DNA from: Arcanobacterium_A sp034173665
GTDB taxonomy: Bacteria > Actinomycetota > Actinomycetes > Actinomycetales > Actinomycetaceae
Assembly (NCBI GenBank): GCA_034173665.1
Contig: JAXFDG010000068.1
Coordinates: forward strand, 1 to 24,930
Direction of reading: 5' to 3'
DNA length: 24,930 nucleotides
Shown here: piece after piece, positions 7,919-15,000 of the stretch
Numbering within the stretch: the first letter of the stretch is position 1
Layout of the letters: every line of letters starts with the position of its first letter
Made by a program: the position numbers and the translations under genes
The notes under the pieces: generated by a model
The model's input: the letters and a program-made list of their open reading frames with translations, nothing else
Databases searched by the model: none
What the model was told of the DNA's origin: nothing

Positions 7919-7986
7919 AAAGGTTTCCCTTAGCTATCGATAAAGGTTCCCCTGGCTCTCAACAAAGATTTTCCTTACCTTTCAAT
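7919..7986 (-). repeat. Three degenerate 22-23 bp tandem repeats at the 3' end of the atpI-like gene
   Basis: Units run 7919-7941, 7942-7963 and 7964-7986 (23, 22 and 23 bases). On the plus strand they begin AAAGGTTTCCCTTAGCT, AAAGGTTCCCCTGGCT and AAAGATTTTCCTTACCT. The third unit includes the stop codon and last codons of the atpI-like gene; the other two lie just downstream in the direction of transcription. No protein continues through them. They may be remnants of a duplicated gene end. Confidence 0.55.
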
Positions 7987-8415
7987 AAAATCAAAGTCTG
8001 GGCCATCCTCACGAATCACGATGATTGAGCTAGCAATTAACGAAAAAACTAAAGCGATTGCAAAACCTAAAACAAAGAATCGTGAATCAATTTCTGCAAA
8101 AAACCGAATAATCACAAAAAATCCAAAAAACAAAATAATCTTCAAAGCAAAGTTAAGGGGGTAAACAACTCCTTGAACCTTGTTAAAAAACTTCGCGATT
8201 ACTAATTCACTTCCCCACGCAGCCAACGCCAATATTCCAGATACGAGAAGCCCATAAGCAAAACCGAGCATCTGTGAAGTTCCCGGAAGCAGAAAATACA
8301 GAATGAAAAAAAATAATGCTGAAATTACACAGAGTAAAAAGTTTACGAAGGACGCGAAACGAATTATCGCACTAGCATCTCTCCGCTGCCCTATTTTCCG
8401 ATTCTTAGCTTTCAA
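7975..8415 (-). CDS. AtpI-like four-helix membrane protein
   Basis: The 146-residue protein begins with a basic segment (MKAKNRKIGQRRDASAIIRF) followed by four predicted membrane helices at about 18-42, 49-75, 86-107 and 112-134, and ends in an acidic tail (REDGPDFDFIER). Its position directly upstream of atpB and downstream of a wecA-type gene is that of AtpI (UncI) in actinobacteria, a poorly conserved accessory protein linked to Fo assembly or cation supply. The assignment rests on topology and context, not on a recognised motif. The start is TTG at 8415, with AGGA 5 bases upstream; no ATG or GTG fits as well. Low-complexity Phe/Ile-rich sequence. Confidence 0.8.
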   Translation of the reverse strand: MKAKNRKIGQRRDASAIIRFASFVNFLLCVISALFFFILYFLLPGTSQMLGFAYGLLVSGILALAAWGSELVIAKFFNKVQGVVYPLNFALKIILFFGFFVIIRFFAEIDSRFFVLGFAIALVFSLIASSIIVIREDGPDFDFIER

Positions 8416-8487
8416 AGAATTCCTATTCTGTATTTTCTTCTGTATCTTTCTACGTTTTTCCTTCTAAAGCGCTATTTAACTCTCGCT

Positions 8488-9630
8488 CTAAAGAATTTCT
8501 GCTTTAGGCTCTTTCTTCATTTCTAAATCTAGATTTATTTCTCCTTCTGCAGAAGAAAAAGTTCGTAAGGTGACATAGACGCAGAAAAGAATTACTAAAA
8601 CACTAATTGCAATTACGTAGCGCCAATCAAAAATAATTAGTGCAACCGCAGAAAAAGAAAATACTGCAGCCCAGAGATAAATAATTAAAACTGCGCGCCG
8701 ATGAGAATGTCCTCGGCGTAATAACCGATGGTGTAAGTGCCCGGAATCTGCTGAAAATGGGGATTTTCCTTGTGAGACTCGGCGAATTACTGCCCAAGTC
8801 ATATCGACTAATGGAATGAGCAAGATCATTATTGGAATCACAAGAGGCATAAATGCAACGAGGGTATTCGCACGCGAAAGATTCTCTGGATTAATTTGCC
8901 CTGTTACCAGAATTGAAGCTCCCGCAATAACCCCTCCAAGCATTAATGCGCCAGAATCCCCCATGAAAATTTTTGCGGGATTAAAATTATGCGGGAGAAA
9001 TCCAATGCACGCCCCAACCAATGCCACTACTACTGCAGAAGCTGTGGAGGCATAATCTCCCGGAGAATACATTCGCACCAAGTAATAGGTGTAGATGAAA
9101 AAAGCTAATGCCGCGATACCGATGACCCCAGCAGCAAGCCCATCAAGACCATCGATGAAATTAACTGCGTTAGATACTGCTACTACTACCAAAATAGTAG
9201 AAAACAAAGTTAGTCGTTCAGAACCAATAGTTAAACCAAGAAGAGGGACGGAGAGGAGCTGTACCCCAAACCAAGCCATTAGCCCCGCTCCAAGGATTTC
9301 TCCAGCAAGTTTCGCATACCAAGTTAATTCCCAGATATCATCGAGAACTCCAATAAAACACATTACCCCGGCCCCGAGGAGAATCCCCCAAGCTCCAGAA
9401 TTAGCGCTAAAACTCTCTTTCAAAAACGGAATTTGCGAAGCAACCAAAAAACTTACGGCAATCCCCAAAAACATTGCCAGGCCACCTAAACGTGGCATCG
9501 GCACAGTATGTACATCGCGTTCACGAATCATCGTTACTGCCCCGATTTTTAAGGCAAGTTTCCGCACAAGTGGCGTTAAGAGATAGGTGACAAACGCCGA
9601 AATAAAGAGCGTCAATAGATAAACTCGCAC
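8488..9630 (-). CDS. wecA: Polyprenyl-phosphate sugar-1-phosphate transferase (WecA/Rfe-like, MraY family)
   Basis: This family moves a sugar-1-phosphate, often GlcNAc-1-phosphate, from a UDP-sugar to a polyprenyl phosphate on the cytoplasmic side of the membrane, starting cell-wall glycan synthesis. The 380-residue protein has about ten or eleven membrane helices. Family motifs are visible: PRLGGLAMF (46-54), the DD pair in GVLDDIWELTWYAKL (97-98), NAVNFIDGLDGLAAG (155-168), FMGDSGALMLGG (222-233) and the basic HLHHRLLRRGHSHRRAV (298-314). HLHH groups it with WecA/Rfe/TagO rather than MraY. The sugar actually used cannot be read from sequence. The start is GTG at 9630 with GAGAGG 7 bases upstream, 4 bases after the sua5 stop. 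Confidence 0.93.
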   Translation of the reverse strand: MRVYLLTLFISAFVTYLLTPLVRKLALKIGAVTMIRERDVHTVPMPRLGGLAMFLGIAVSFLVASQIPFLKESFSANSGAWGILLGAGVMCFIGVLDDIWELTWYAKLAGEILGAGLMAWFGVQLLSVPLLGLTIGSERLTLFSTILVVVAVSNAVNFIDGLDGLAAGVIGIAALAFFIYTYYLVRMYSPGDYASTASAVVVALVGACIGFLPHNFNPAKIFMGDSGALMLGGVIAGASILVTGQINPENLSRANTLVAFMPLVIPIMILLIPLVDMTWAVIRRVSQGKSPFSADSGHLHHRLLRRGHSHRRAVLIIYLWAAVFSFSAVALIIFDWRYVIAISVLVILFCVYVTLRTFSSAEGEINLDLEMKKEPKAEIL

Positions 9631-9634
9631 CTAC

Positions 9635-10294
9635 TTACCTCTCTTTACACGCTGGAAATCCACCAAAATTTTCCATAAATTCGGTTAATTCCTCGGTTTC
9701 AATTGCACCCGTGCGAATAATTTCAAATTCATTTTGTTTTGCTCCGCTCAGTTTCACAATCGAAGAAGGAACTCCCCCGCTACTTCGTCCGGCATCAAGG
9801 TAAAGTGAAACCTTCGCTCCAAGTTGTTCCTGAGCTTCGGAAATTTCTTGCGCTGGAGGAAGACCCGTCTTATTTGCACTCGTTACTGCTAAAGGCCCAA
9901 TCTGCGCTAGAAGCTCCAAGGTGAAATCCTGATCAGGCATTCTCAACGCAACCGTGCCGTTGGTTTCCCCCAAATCCCAGCCAATTTCTGGATTCGCGGC
10001 AACAATTATTGTTAATGCGCCAGGCCAATACTTTGCCATTAATTCTTTTGCAATCAAACCAAGCTCACAAGATAAAGAACGAGCCTGTTCATAATTCGCC
10101 ACAAGCACTGGAGGTGGCATTGCCCGAGTCCGTGATTTTGCTGTTAAGAGTCGCGTAACTGCCTCGGCATCAAATGGATTTGCCCCGATACCGTAAACAG
10201 TATCTGTGGGAAGACAAATAACTTCGCCCGCAGATACTGCAACACTAGCTGCTGAAATTGCAGCTTGCCCAGTATTTACCTGGATTGTCTGCAT
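9635..10294 (-). CDS. sua5: L-threonylcarbamoyladenylate synthase (Sua5/YrdC family)
   Basis: This enzyme makes threonylcarbamoyl-AMP from threonine, bicarbonate and ATP, the first step of t6A37 formation in tRNAs reading ANN codons. The 219-residue protein has the YrdC fold signatures PTDTVYGIGANPFD (29-42), the basic K53-SRTR motif that binds the nucleotide, WPGALTII (90-97) and TSANKTG (138-144). It has the YrdC domain with only a short C-terminal tail, so it lacks the full Sua5 domain. The ATG at 10294 has AAGG and GGAGG upstream. It sits between prmC (38 bases) and wecA (4 bases), the standard actinobacterial order. Confidence 0.95.
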   Translation of the reverse strand: MQTIQVNTGQAAISAASVAVSAGEVICLPTDTVYGIGANPFDAEAVTRLLTAKSRTRAMPPPVLVANYEQARSLSCELGLIAKELMAKYWPGALTIIVAANPEIGWDLGETNGTVALRMPDQDFTLELLAQIGPLAVTSANKTGLPPAQEISEAQEQLGAKVSLYLDAGRSSGGVPSSIVKLSGAKQNEFEIIRTGAIETEELTEFMENFGGFPACKER

Positions 10295-10332
10295 TTGCCT
10301 CCCTTTCTCCTTCCATGATTATAGACCTCAGT

Positions 10333-11196
10333 TCAACGCTTATACGCCAACAACCATCGATCTCTTCCAGTAAGGTCAGTTTTTGTTTCCGGATCAGAGA
10401 ATCCGATATTTTTTGCGATTTCTCGAGTCGCTAGGCCTTGTTCATCTGCGTGCTCCATCATGAGCGCTCCACCAACTCGCAATAAGTCATAAGCTCTTGA
10501 GATTAATTTTCGCGGGAATTCTAATCCTTCTTCACCGCCACCAAATAATGCCAATGGTGGATCTTGCAGCACCTCTGGGCTCAATTCATGAGTTAGCGGA
10601 ACATAAGGAGGATTTGCGACGACGAGGTCTGCTTTCCCGATTAATTCTGGTAAAGCTACCAGTGCGTCTCCCACAACTAAATTAACTTGCGCCTGATATT
10701 TCGCAATATTTCTCGCTGCGACCTGCGCAGTTCGTGATGCTAATTCCACCGCATAAACCTCAACCGGAGAAGTAGCAGAAGTTGCTAAAACAAGGGCAAT
10801 TGCCCCTGAACCGGTACACAAATCAAGCACAATTTTTGGCTCGTCGTCAGCTCGCGAAGGAATCGAAGCCAAAAACTTAAGTGCAGCTTCTGCTAGCAGC
10901 TCAGTTTCTGGACGCACCGAGAATACATCTGGCCCAGCTTCAAGTTCAAAACCATAAAACCACATTTTTCCCAGAATATGCTGTAAAGGTTCGCGATTTT
11001 TCCGGCGTTGAAGTAGCCCAAAGAAATGATGTAACTGGGATTCAGTCGGTGGGGGTGCAAGTTCAATCCGCATTCCAACGACTTCTTCAATTAAGTATTT
11101 TGCATCTACAAGCGGACTTGCAACCCCAGCTAGCGTTAACTCTTGCGTTCCTTGCAGCAAGATTTGCTGCCAAGATTGCGTCTCATTTGCCTTCAC
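10333..11196 (-). CDS. prmC: Peptide chain release factor glutamine methyltransferase
   Basis: PrmC methylates the glutamine of the GGQ motif in RF1 and RF2 using S-adenosylmethionine. The 287-residue protein has an N-terminal helical substrate domain, the linker motif RPETEL (95-100), the SAM-binding DLCTGSGAIAL (125-135) and the catalytic NPPY (195-198). The start is GTG at 11196 with AAGG 7 bases upstream. It follows prfA, the gene for its own substrate, after 42 bases, so both are likely made together. Confidence 0.97.
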   Translation of the reverse strand: MKANETQSWQQILLQGTQELTLAGVASPLVDAKYLIEEVVGMRIELAPPPTESQLHHFFGLLQRRKNREPLQHILGKMWFYGFELEAGPDVFSVRPETELLAEAALKFLASIPSRADDEPKIVLDLCTGSGAIALVLATSATSPVEVYAVELASRTAQVAARNIAKYQAQVNLVVGDALVALPELIGKADLVVANPPYVPLTHELSPEVLQDPPLALFGGGEEGLEFPRKLISRAYDLLRVGGALMMEHADEQGLATREIAKNIGFSDPETKTDLTGRDRWLLAYKR

Positions 11197-11238
11197 TCAA
11201 GTACCTTCATGTTTCAGTTTTTGGGCTAGACACAGCGC

Positions 11239-12351
11239 TTATTGAGTATTAGCTTCTTGTAAACGTTGCGCCTCATCCATATCGCGCAGACTCTGGATCA
11301 CATCTTCCAAATTTCCATTAAGCACTGAATCAAGATTATGTGCTTTATACCCGGTACGGTGGTCGGAAATTCGATTTTCTGGGAAATTATAGGTTCGTAC
11401 ACGTTCTGAACGATCCACTGTCCGTACTTGGCTTCGCCGTTGATCGGCTTCTTTCGCAGCTTGTTCTTCTAATTGCATTTGCCGTAATCGTGCGCGAAGT
11501 ACTCGCATCGCTGACTCACGATTTTTAATTTGCGACTTTTCATCCTGCATCGAAACAGTAATTCCTGTTGGCAGGTGGGTAATTCTCACTGCTGAATCAG
11601 TCGTATTAACTGATTGCCCGCCTGGCCCTGAAGAACGGAAGACGTCGATGCGCAAGTCATTATCGTTAATTTCAATTTCGCCCGGATCATCAACTTCGGC
11701 AAAAACTAAAACACCTGCAGCAGAAGTATGAATTCGTCCCTGCGATTCGGTAGCGGGAACACGTTGCACACGGTGTACCCCTGCCTCGAACTTCAAATAA
11801 GACCAAACTCCCTCAGCCGGATCTTCAGGCACAGACTTCGCTTTAACTGCCATCTGCACATCTTTGTAGCCACCCATATCGGTACTGGTTGCTGAGAGAA
11901 TTTGTGTGCTCCAGCCTTTCGATTCAGCATATCGCTGGTACATCCGCAAAAGGTCGCCTGCAAATAGCGCAGATTCTTCGCCACCTTCGCCGGCTTTCAC
12001 TTCTAAAATCGCGTCACGCAAATCATCCGGATCACGCGGAATAAGAGCATCTCGCAATTCATCTGCAGCAATTGCTAACTCGTTTTCCAAACGTGGAAGT
12101 TCGGCCCCGAAAATCTGTGCGTCTTCACCGCCAAGTTCAATAATTTCCTGAGTTTCAGTTAATTCTTGCTGCAAGTTCAACCATTTTTGGTATCGGCTCA
12201 CAACACGACCAAGTTGTGCATATCGGCGTGAAAGCGAACGAAGTTTATCTGGGTCAGCAAGAGTTTCTGGCGCAGACATCGCTTTTTCAATTTCTTGATA
12301 TTCAGCTAACATCGCTGCCGCTGCTGGGTATTTCTCAGCACTCATGTTCAC
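11239..12351 (-). CDS. prfA: Peptide chain release factor 1
   Basis: RF1 recognises UAA and UAG and triggers peptide release. The 370-residue protein has the anticodon-like PAT (199-201), which marks RF1 rather than RF2, and GGQ (244-246) in SSGPGGQSVNTTDSAVRI. The helical N-terminal domain and the KSQIKNRESAMRVLRARL helix complete the family pattern. Two starts are possible: GTG at 12351 (AGGA 6 bases upstream) and ATG at 12345, two codons later. Spacing favours GTG. It is separated from rpmE by a strong terminator, so it probably has its own promoter. Confidence 0.97.
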   Translation of the reverse strand: MNMSAEKYPAAAAMLAEYQEIEKAMSAPETLADPDKLRSLSRRYAQLGRVVSRYQKWLNLQQELTETQEIIELGGEDAQIFGAELPRLENELAIAADELRDALIPRDPDDLRDAILEVKAGEGGEESALFAGDLLRMYQRYAESKGWSTQILSATSTDMGGYKDVQMAVKAKSVPEDPAEGVWSYLKFEAGVHRVQRVPATESQGRIHTSAAGVLVFAEVDDPGEIEINDNDLRIDVFRSSGPGGQSVNTTDSAVRITHLPTGITVSMQDEKSQIKNRESAMRVLRARLRQMQLEEQAAKEADQRRSQVRTVDRSERVRTYNFPENRISDHRTGYKAHNLDSVLNGNLEDVIQSLRDMDEAQRLQEANTQ

Positions 12352-12385
12352 TCTTCTTCCTAGACTTTACTGACTAACAGTATCC

Positions 12386-12414
12386 CTACTCAGTTTAGTA
12401 GTTTTTCTACTCAG
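12386..12414. repeat. Paired 8-bp direct repeats upstream of prfA
   Basis: CTACTCAG occurs at 12386-12393 and 12407-12414, 21 bases apart start to start (two helical turns). Between and into the second copy, AGTAG-TTTTT-CTACT (12397-12411) can form a small hairpin. The site is 35-63 bases before the prfA start, where an operator or promoter element could be. No function is shown. Confidence 0.3.
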
Positions 12415-12490
12415 CAACTTTCACTGCCACATTAAATAAATTTGCAAAATGCCAAATCTCCTGCCGAAATCGACATTTCGCATTGAAATA

Positions 12491-12530
12491 TAACAGAGCG
12501 CCGGTACCTTTAAGTACCGGCGCTCTGTTA
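12491..12530 (-). terminator. Terminator hairpin after rpmE
   Basis: A perfect 17-bp inverted repeat (12491-12507 with 12514-12530) with a 6-base loop lies 5 bases after the rpmE stop. The stem is GC-rich (core GCGCCGGTAC). In the direction of transcription it is followed by TATTTCAATG, only a weak T-run. It ends rpmE transcription and separates it from prfA. Its symmetry would let it act on either strand. Confidence 0.85.
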
Positions 12531-12535
12531 AAGTT

Positions 12536-12748
12536 TTACTTTTCGCGCTTGCCGAAACGAGCTTCGAAGCGTGCAACACGGCCGCCGGTATCAAGAATCT
12601 TCTGCTTACCGGTGTAGAACGGATGGCATGCTGAACATACATCAACACGGAGTTCATCCTTTGCCAAAGTGGAACGAGTATCAAACTCTGCGCCACAAGT
12701 GCAGCTTACGTGAATTTCGGTGTACTCAGGGTGGATTCCCTGCTTCAT
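12536..12748 (-). CDS. rpmE: 50S ribosomal protein L31 (zinc-binding type)
   Basis: L31 helps bridge the large subunit to the small-subunit head. The 70-residue protein starts MKQGIHPEYTEIHVSC and has four cysteines at 16, 18, 38 and 41 (SCTCG and CSACHPFYTGKQ), so this is the zinc-containing type rather than the Cys-free paralogue made under zinc starvation. The frame is open further upstream, to 12793, but ATG at 12748 with AGGAG 5 bases upstream matches the family N-terminus. It follows rho after 202 bases, a spacing that leaves room for a structured leader, and is followed at once by a strong terminator. Confidence 0.97.
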   Translation of the reverse strand: MKQGIHPEYTEIHVSCTCGAEFDTRSTLAKDELRVDVCSACHPFYTGKQKILDTGGRVARFEARFGKREK

Positions 12749-12885
12749 AATTTCTCCTAGGATCGTTTTGTGCTCCTGGGTCCAGCAACGCACTGTTTTT
12801 GCGCTGGGGCAAAAACTAGTTTTCGAATTTAATCGTTACGCAGTGGTGAACCAGTAGCCGACGCTCTATTTAATCACTTTTCAGA
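12749..12885 (-). promoter_or_regulatory. Candidate structured rpmE leader
   Basis: Between rho and rpmE the minus strand can form a hairpin of GTTTTTGC with GCAAAAAC (12816-12809 with 12802-12795), extendable past a bulge. A competing hairpin pairs CCAGC with GCTGG (12807-12803 with 12786-12782). Both use the same bases, so only one can form at a time. L31 leader RNAs have been described in actinobacteria; whether this is a member needs a covariance-model search. Confidence 0.4.
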
Positions 12886-12935
12886 GGCTTCTGGCTACCC
12901 TAGTGAGCAAGTGCTCATCAGAGTCGCCAGAAGCC
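12886..12935 (-). terminator. Long hairpin between rho and rpmE, without a T-run
   Basis: GGCTTCTGGC (12886-12895) pairs perfectly with GCCAGAAGCC (12926-12935). An inner hairpin (TGAGC 12904-12908 with GCTCA 12913-12917) sits inside the loop. The stem begins 15 bases after the rho stop, but no T-rich tail follows on the minus strand. It could be a T-less terminator, a processing site, or part of the rpmE leader. Confidence 0.45.
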
Positions 12936-12950
12936 ATAAATAAAAGTTAC

Positions 12951-14693
12951 TTATTCAGGATTAGACTGCATTCCCCGAACGATGGAAACTAAAAATTCCT
13001 TATTCGATTCAGTCTTACGAAGTCGATTCAATAAGTAATCAGAAGATTCTTGAACATCAAGAGTGCCAAGAGCACGACGAAGATGCCAAACAATCTTTAA
13101 TTCTTCTGGACTAAAGAGTTGCTCTTCACGACGAGTACCGGAAGCATTAATATCCACAGCAGGGAAAATCCGTCGATCAGCAAGCTGGCGTGAAAGTCGA
13201 AGCTCCATATTGCCGGTTCCCTTAAACTCTTCAAAGATGACTTCATCCATCTTTGATCCAGTTTCAACCAATGCCGAAGCAATAATTGTTAAGGAACCAC
13301 CATTTTCAATATTGCGTGCTGCACCGAAGAATTTCTTTGGCGGGTAGAGCGCAGCAGCATCAACACCACCGGAGAGAATCCGACCAGAAGCAGGTGCTGC
13401 GAGGTTATATGCACGAGAAAGTCGTGTTAATGAATCAAGCAAAATAACCACATCTTGCCCGAGCTCAACGAGACGTTTTGCGCGTTCAACAGCAAGTTCC
13501 GCAACAATTGTGTGATCAGTTGCCGGGCGGTCAAAGGTTGAAGCAATAACTTCCCCCTTCACCAAGCGCTGCATATCAGTAACTTCTTCAGGGCGTTCAT
13601 CGACTAAAACAACCATTAAATGAACCGAAGGATCATTATTTGCAATTGCCATTGCCATCTGCTGCATAATCATTGTCTTGCCCGCCTTTGGAGGGGAAAC
13701 AATGAGACCACGCTGACCCTTACCGATTGGCGCAACTAAATCAATAACACGAGTTGTCAAAGTGTTCTTCGTGGTCTCCATCCGCAACATACTCTGCGGA
13801 TAAAGCGGTGTCAGCTTACTGAACTCTGGACGCTGCAAAGATTCCTCAGGGGTTAATCCATTAATTGAAGTTACTTCTACTAGTGGATTGTATTTATGTT
13901 GCCGCTGACCACGACGTGGATTATCGGAAACGCTACGTACCGCTCCAACAACTGCATCACCTCGACGCAAACCATACTTCTTAATCGTTTGCTGCGAAAC
14001 ATATGCATCGTTCTTACCCGGCAAATAGCCCCCGGTTCGGATGTACCAGTTAGTTCCAGAAGCATCAAGAATACCGGCAACTGGAATCAATACTTCTTCA
14101 TCAGCTGCAACTAATTCTTCGGACTCTTGTTCTACAACTTCTTCTTCGCCGCGTTCACGACGATTATTCCGCTCGCGACGATTATTTCGGTCTCGACGTT
14201 CCCGGCGTTCACGACGTGAACGGGGGCGTCCGTCAGTCTCTTCTTCTCCCCGAGTATTTGCTCGTCGTTCCGCAGCTTCTCCAAGCGCTTCCAAAGCTGC
14301 CGCCTTTTCTTCTGCACTTAGTTCCACTCCTGGTTTTGTGGCAGATTCAGGAACTTCATTAATCGGCAATTCAATACCACGCTCGCGACGATTATTTCGT
14401 TCACGACGATTACGACCACGCTTGTTTCGTTCGCCTTCTGCAGTTTCACTTAATTCGGCCGAATTTTCGGGAGCTTCTGCAGATGTTTCTAGTGCAGAAG
14501 CTGCCTTCTCTGCACGTTTCGCAGGTTTTTTATTTTCTACCTCTGCAGAGGCAGTCTTACCTGTAATAGCAGCAATATAGTCAGCCTTACGAGCGCGTGG
14601 TGGGAGTTTAATTCCCAGTTCAGCAGCGCGTGCCTTAAGTTCTGGCAGAAGCATCTTGTTTACGTCACCAGACGTAAGAGAGTTTTCTTGCAC
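12951..14693 (-). CDS. rho: Transcription termination factor Rho with Arg-rich N-terminal insertion
   Basis: Rho is a hexameric RNA helicase that ends transcription. The 580-residue protein has the N-terminal helix bundle (about 1-45) and then a long low-complexity insertion (about 46-200), typical of actinobacterial Rho. The insertion alternates acidic Ala/Glu segments with two Arg/Asn-rich blocks (91-106 and 156-181) built on RRERNN-type repeats. The cold-shock RNA-binding domain follows (about 203-275, GTNWYIRTGGYLPGKNDAYVS). The ATPase has Walker A SPPKAGKT (333-340) and Walker B VVILLDSLTRL; the R-loop segment KGTGNMELRLSR is also present. The start is GTG at 14693 with AAGGA 5 bases upstream. 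It lies downstream of thrB, as in other actinobacteria, but with a 298-base gap. Confidence 0.98.
   Translation of the reverse strand: MQENSLTSGDVNKMLLPELKARAAELGIKLPPRARKADYIAAITGKTASAEVENKKPAKRAEKAASALETSAEAPENSAELSETAEGERNKRGRNRRERNNRRERGIELPINEVPESATKPGVELSAEEKAAALEALGEAAERRANTRGEEETDGRPRSRRERRERRDRNNRRERNNRRERGEEEVVEQESEELVAADEEVLIPVAGILDASGTNWYIRTGGYLPGKNDAYVSQQTIKKYGLRRGDAVVGAVRSVSDNPRRGQRQHKYNPLVEVTSINGLTPEESLQRPEFSKLTPLYPQSMLRMETTKNTLTTRVIDLVAPIGKGQRGLIVSPPKAGKTMIMQQMAMAIANNDPSVHLMVVLVDERPEEVTDMQRLVKGEVIASTFDRPATDHTIVAELAVERAKRLVELGQDVVILLDSLTRLSRAYNLAAPASGRILSGGVDAAALYPPKKFFGAARNIENGGSLTIIASALVETGSKMDEVIFEEFKGTGNMELRLSRQLADRRIFPAVDINASGTRREEQLFSPEELKIVWHLRRALGTLDVQESSDYLLNRLRKTESNKEFLVSIVRGMQSNPE
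14152..14220 (-). repeat. 18-bp in-frame tandem repeats in rho
   Basis: About four imperfect 18-bp units (such as CGCTCGCGACGATTATTT on the plus strand) encode repeated six-residue RRERNN/RRERRD blocks in the Rho insertion. A shorter block of the same kind occurs at about 14380-14430. The number of units may vary between strains through slippage. Confidence 0.7.
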
Positions 14694-14817
14694 GAGGTTC
14701 CTTCCCCGGATTCAATATTTTCGAGATAAACCAAAAATGTAGCAATATAGCCACAAATTGCATTTTGGTGGAAACGGTAGCTGGTTAAAACAATTAAAAT
14801 TGCTAACACTGAACGGA

Positions 14818-14846
14818 ATGTAAAGTCTATGCACTTAAAGTCGCAA
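14818..14846 (-). promoter_or_regulatory. Candidate rho promoter
   Basis: On the minus strand TTGCGA (14846-14841) is followed after exactly 17 bases by TTACAT (14823-14818). Transcription would start near 14811 and give a leader of about 118 bases before the rho GTG. The long, A/T-rich leader would suit Rho autoregulation, which is known in other bacteria. Other TATATT-like boxes exist in the gap, so the choice is uncertain. Confidence 0.35.
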
Positions 14847-14924
14847 AACTTCTACCAAGATTCATCCTACATGGAGAAAAATAGTTGTGCAAAGAAAGAG
14901 CAAAATGTGGTGTATTCTACCCAG

Positions 14925-15000
14925 CCCTAAGCTTCTTCTAACTCACTCCTAAAGTTCTTAACCTAATCCTTAAGCGTCTTCCAGCTAGCTCCTAAGCATC
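14925..15000 (-). repeat. Four degenerate 20-23 bp repeats starting at the thrB stop codon
   Basis: On the plus strand, units begin CCCTAAGCTTCTTC (14925), TCCTAAAGTTCTTA (14947), TCCTTAAGCGTCTTCC (14967) and TCCTAAGCATCC (14990). Spacing is 22, 20 and 23 bases. The last unit contains the thrB stop codon and final Asp-Ala codons. On the transcript each unit reads roughly GCTTAGGA followed by an A/G-rich part. No hairpin dominates. Confidence 0.5.

Noticed and set aside
14152..14220. Regular repeats that might suggest a CRISPR array
   Set aside because: Units are in frame, have no spacers, and encode the RRERNN blocks of Rho.
14041..14580. Plus-strand frame of 179 codons rich in Arg and Ser
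   Set aside because: It lies opposite rho and is a shadow of its repetitive Arg-rich part; no ribosome site and no family resemblance.
14860..14930. Short plus-strand ORF of 19 codons upstream of rho
   Set aside because: No ribosome site before the ATG and no further support; likely chance in A/T-rich DNA.
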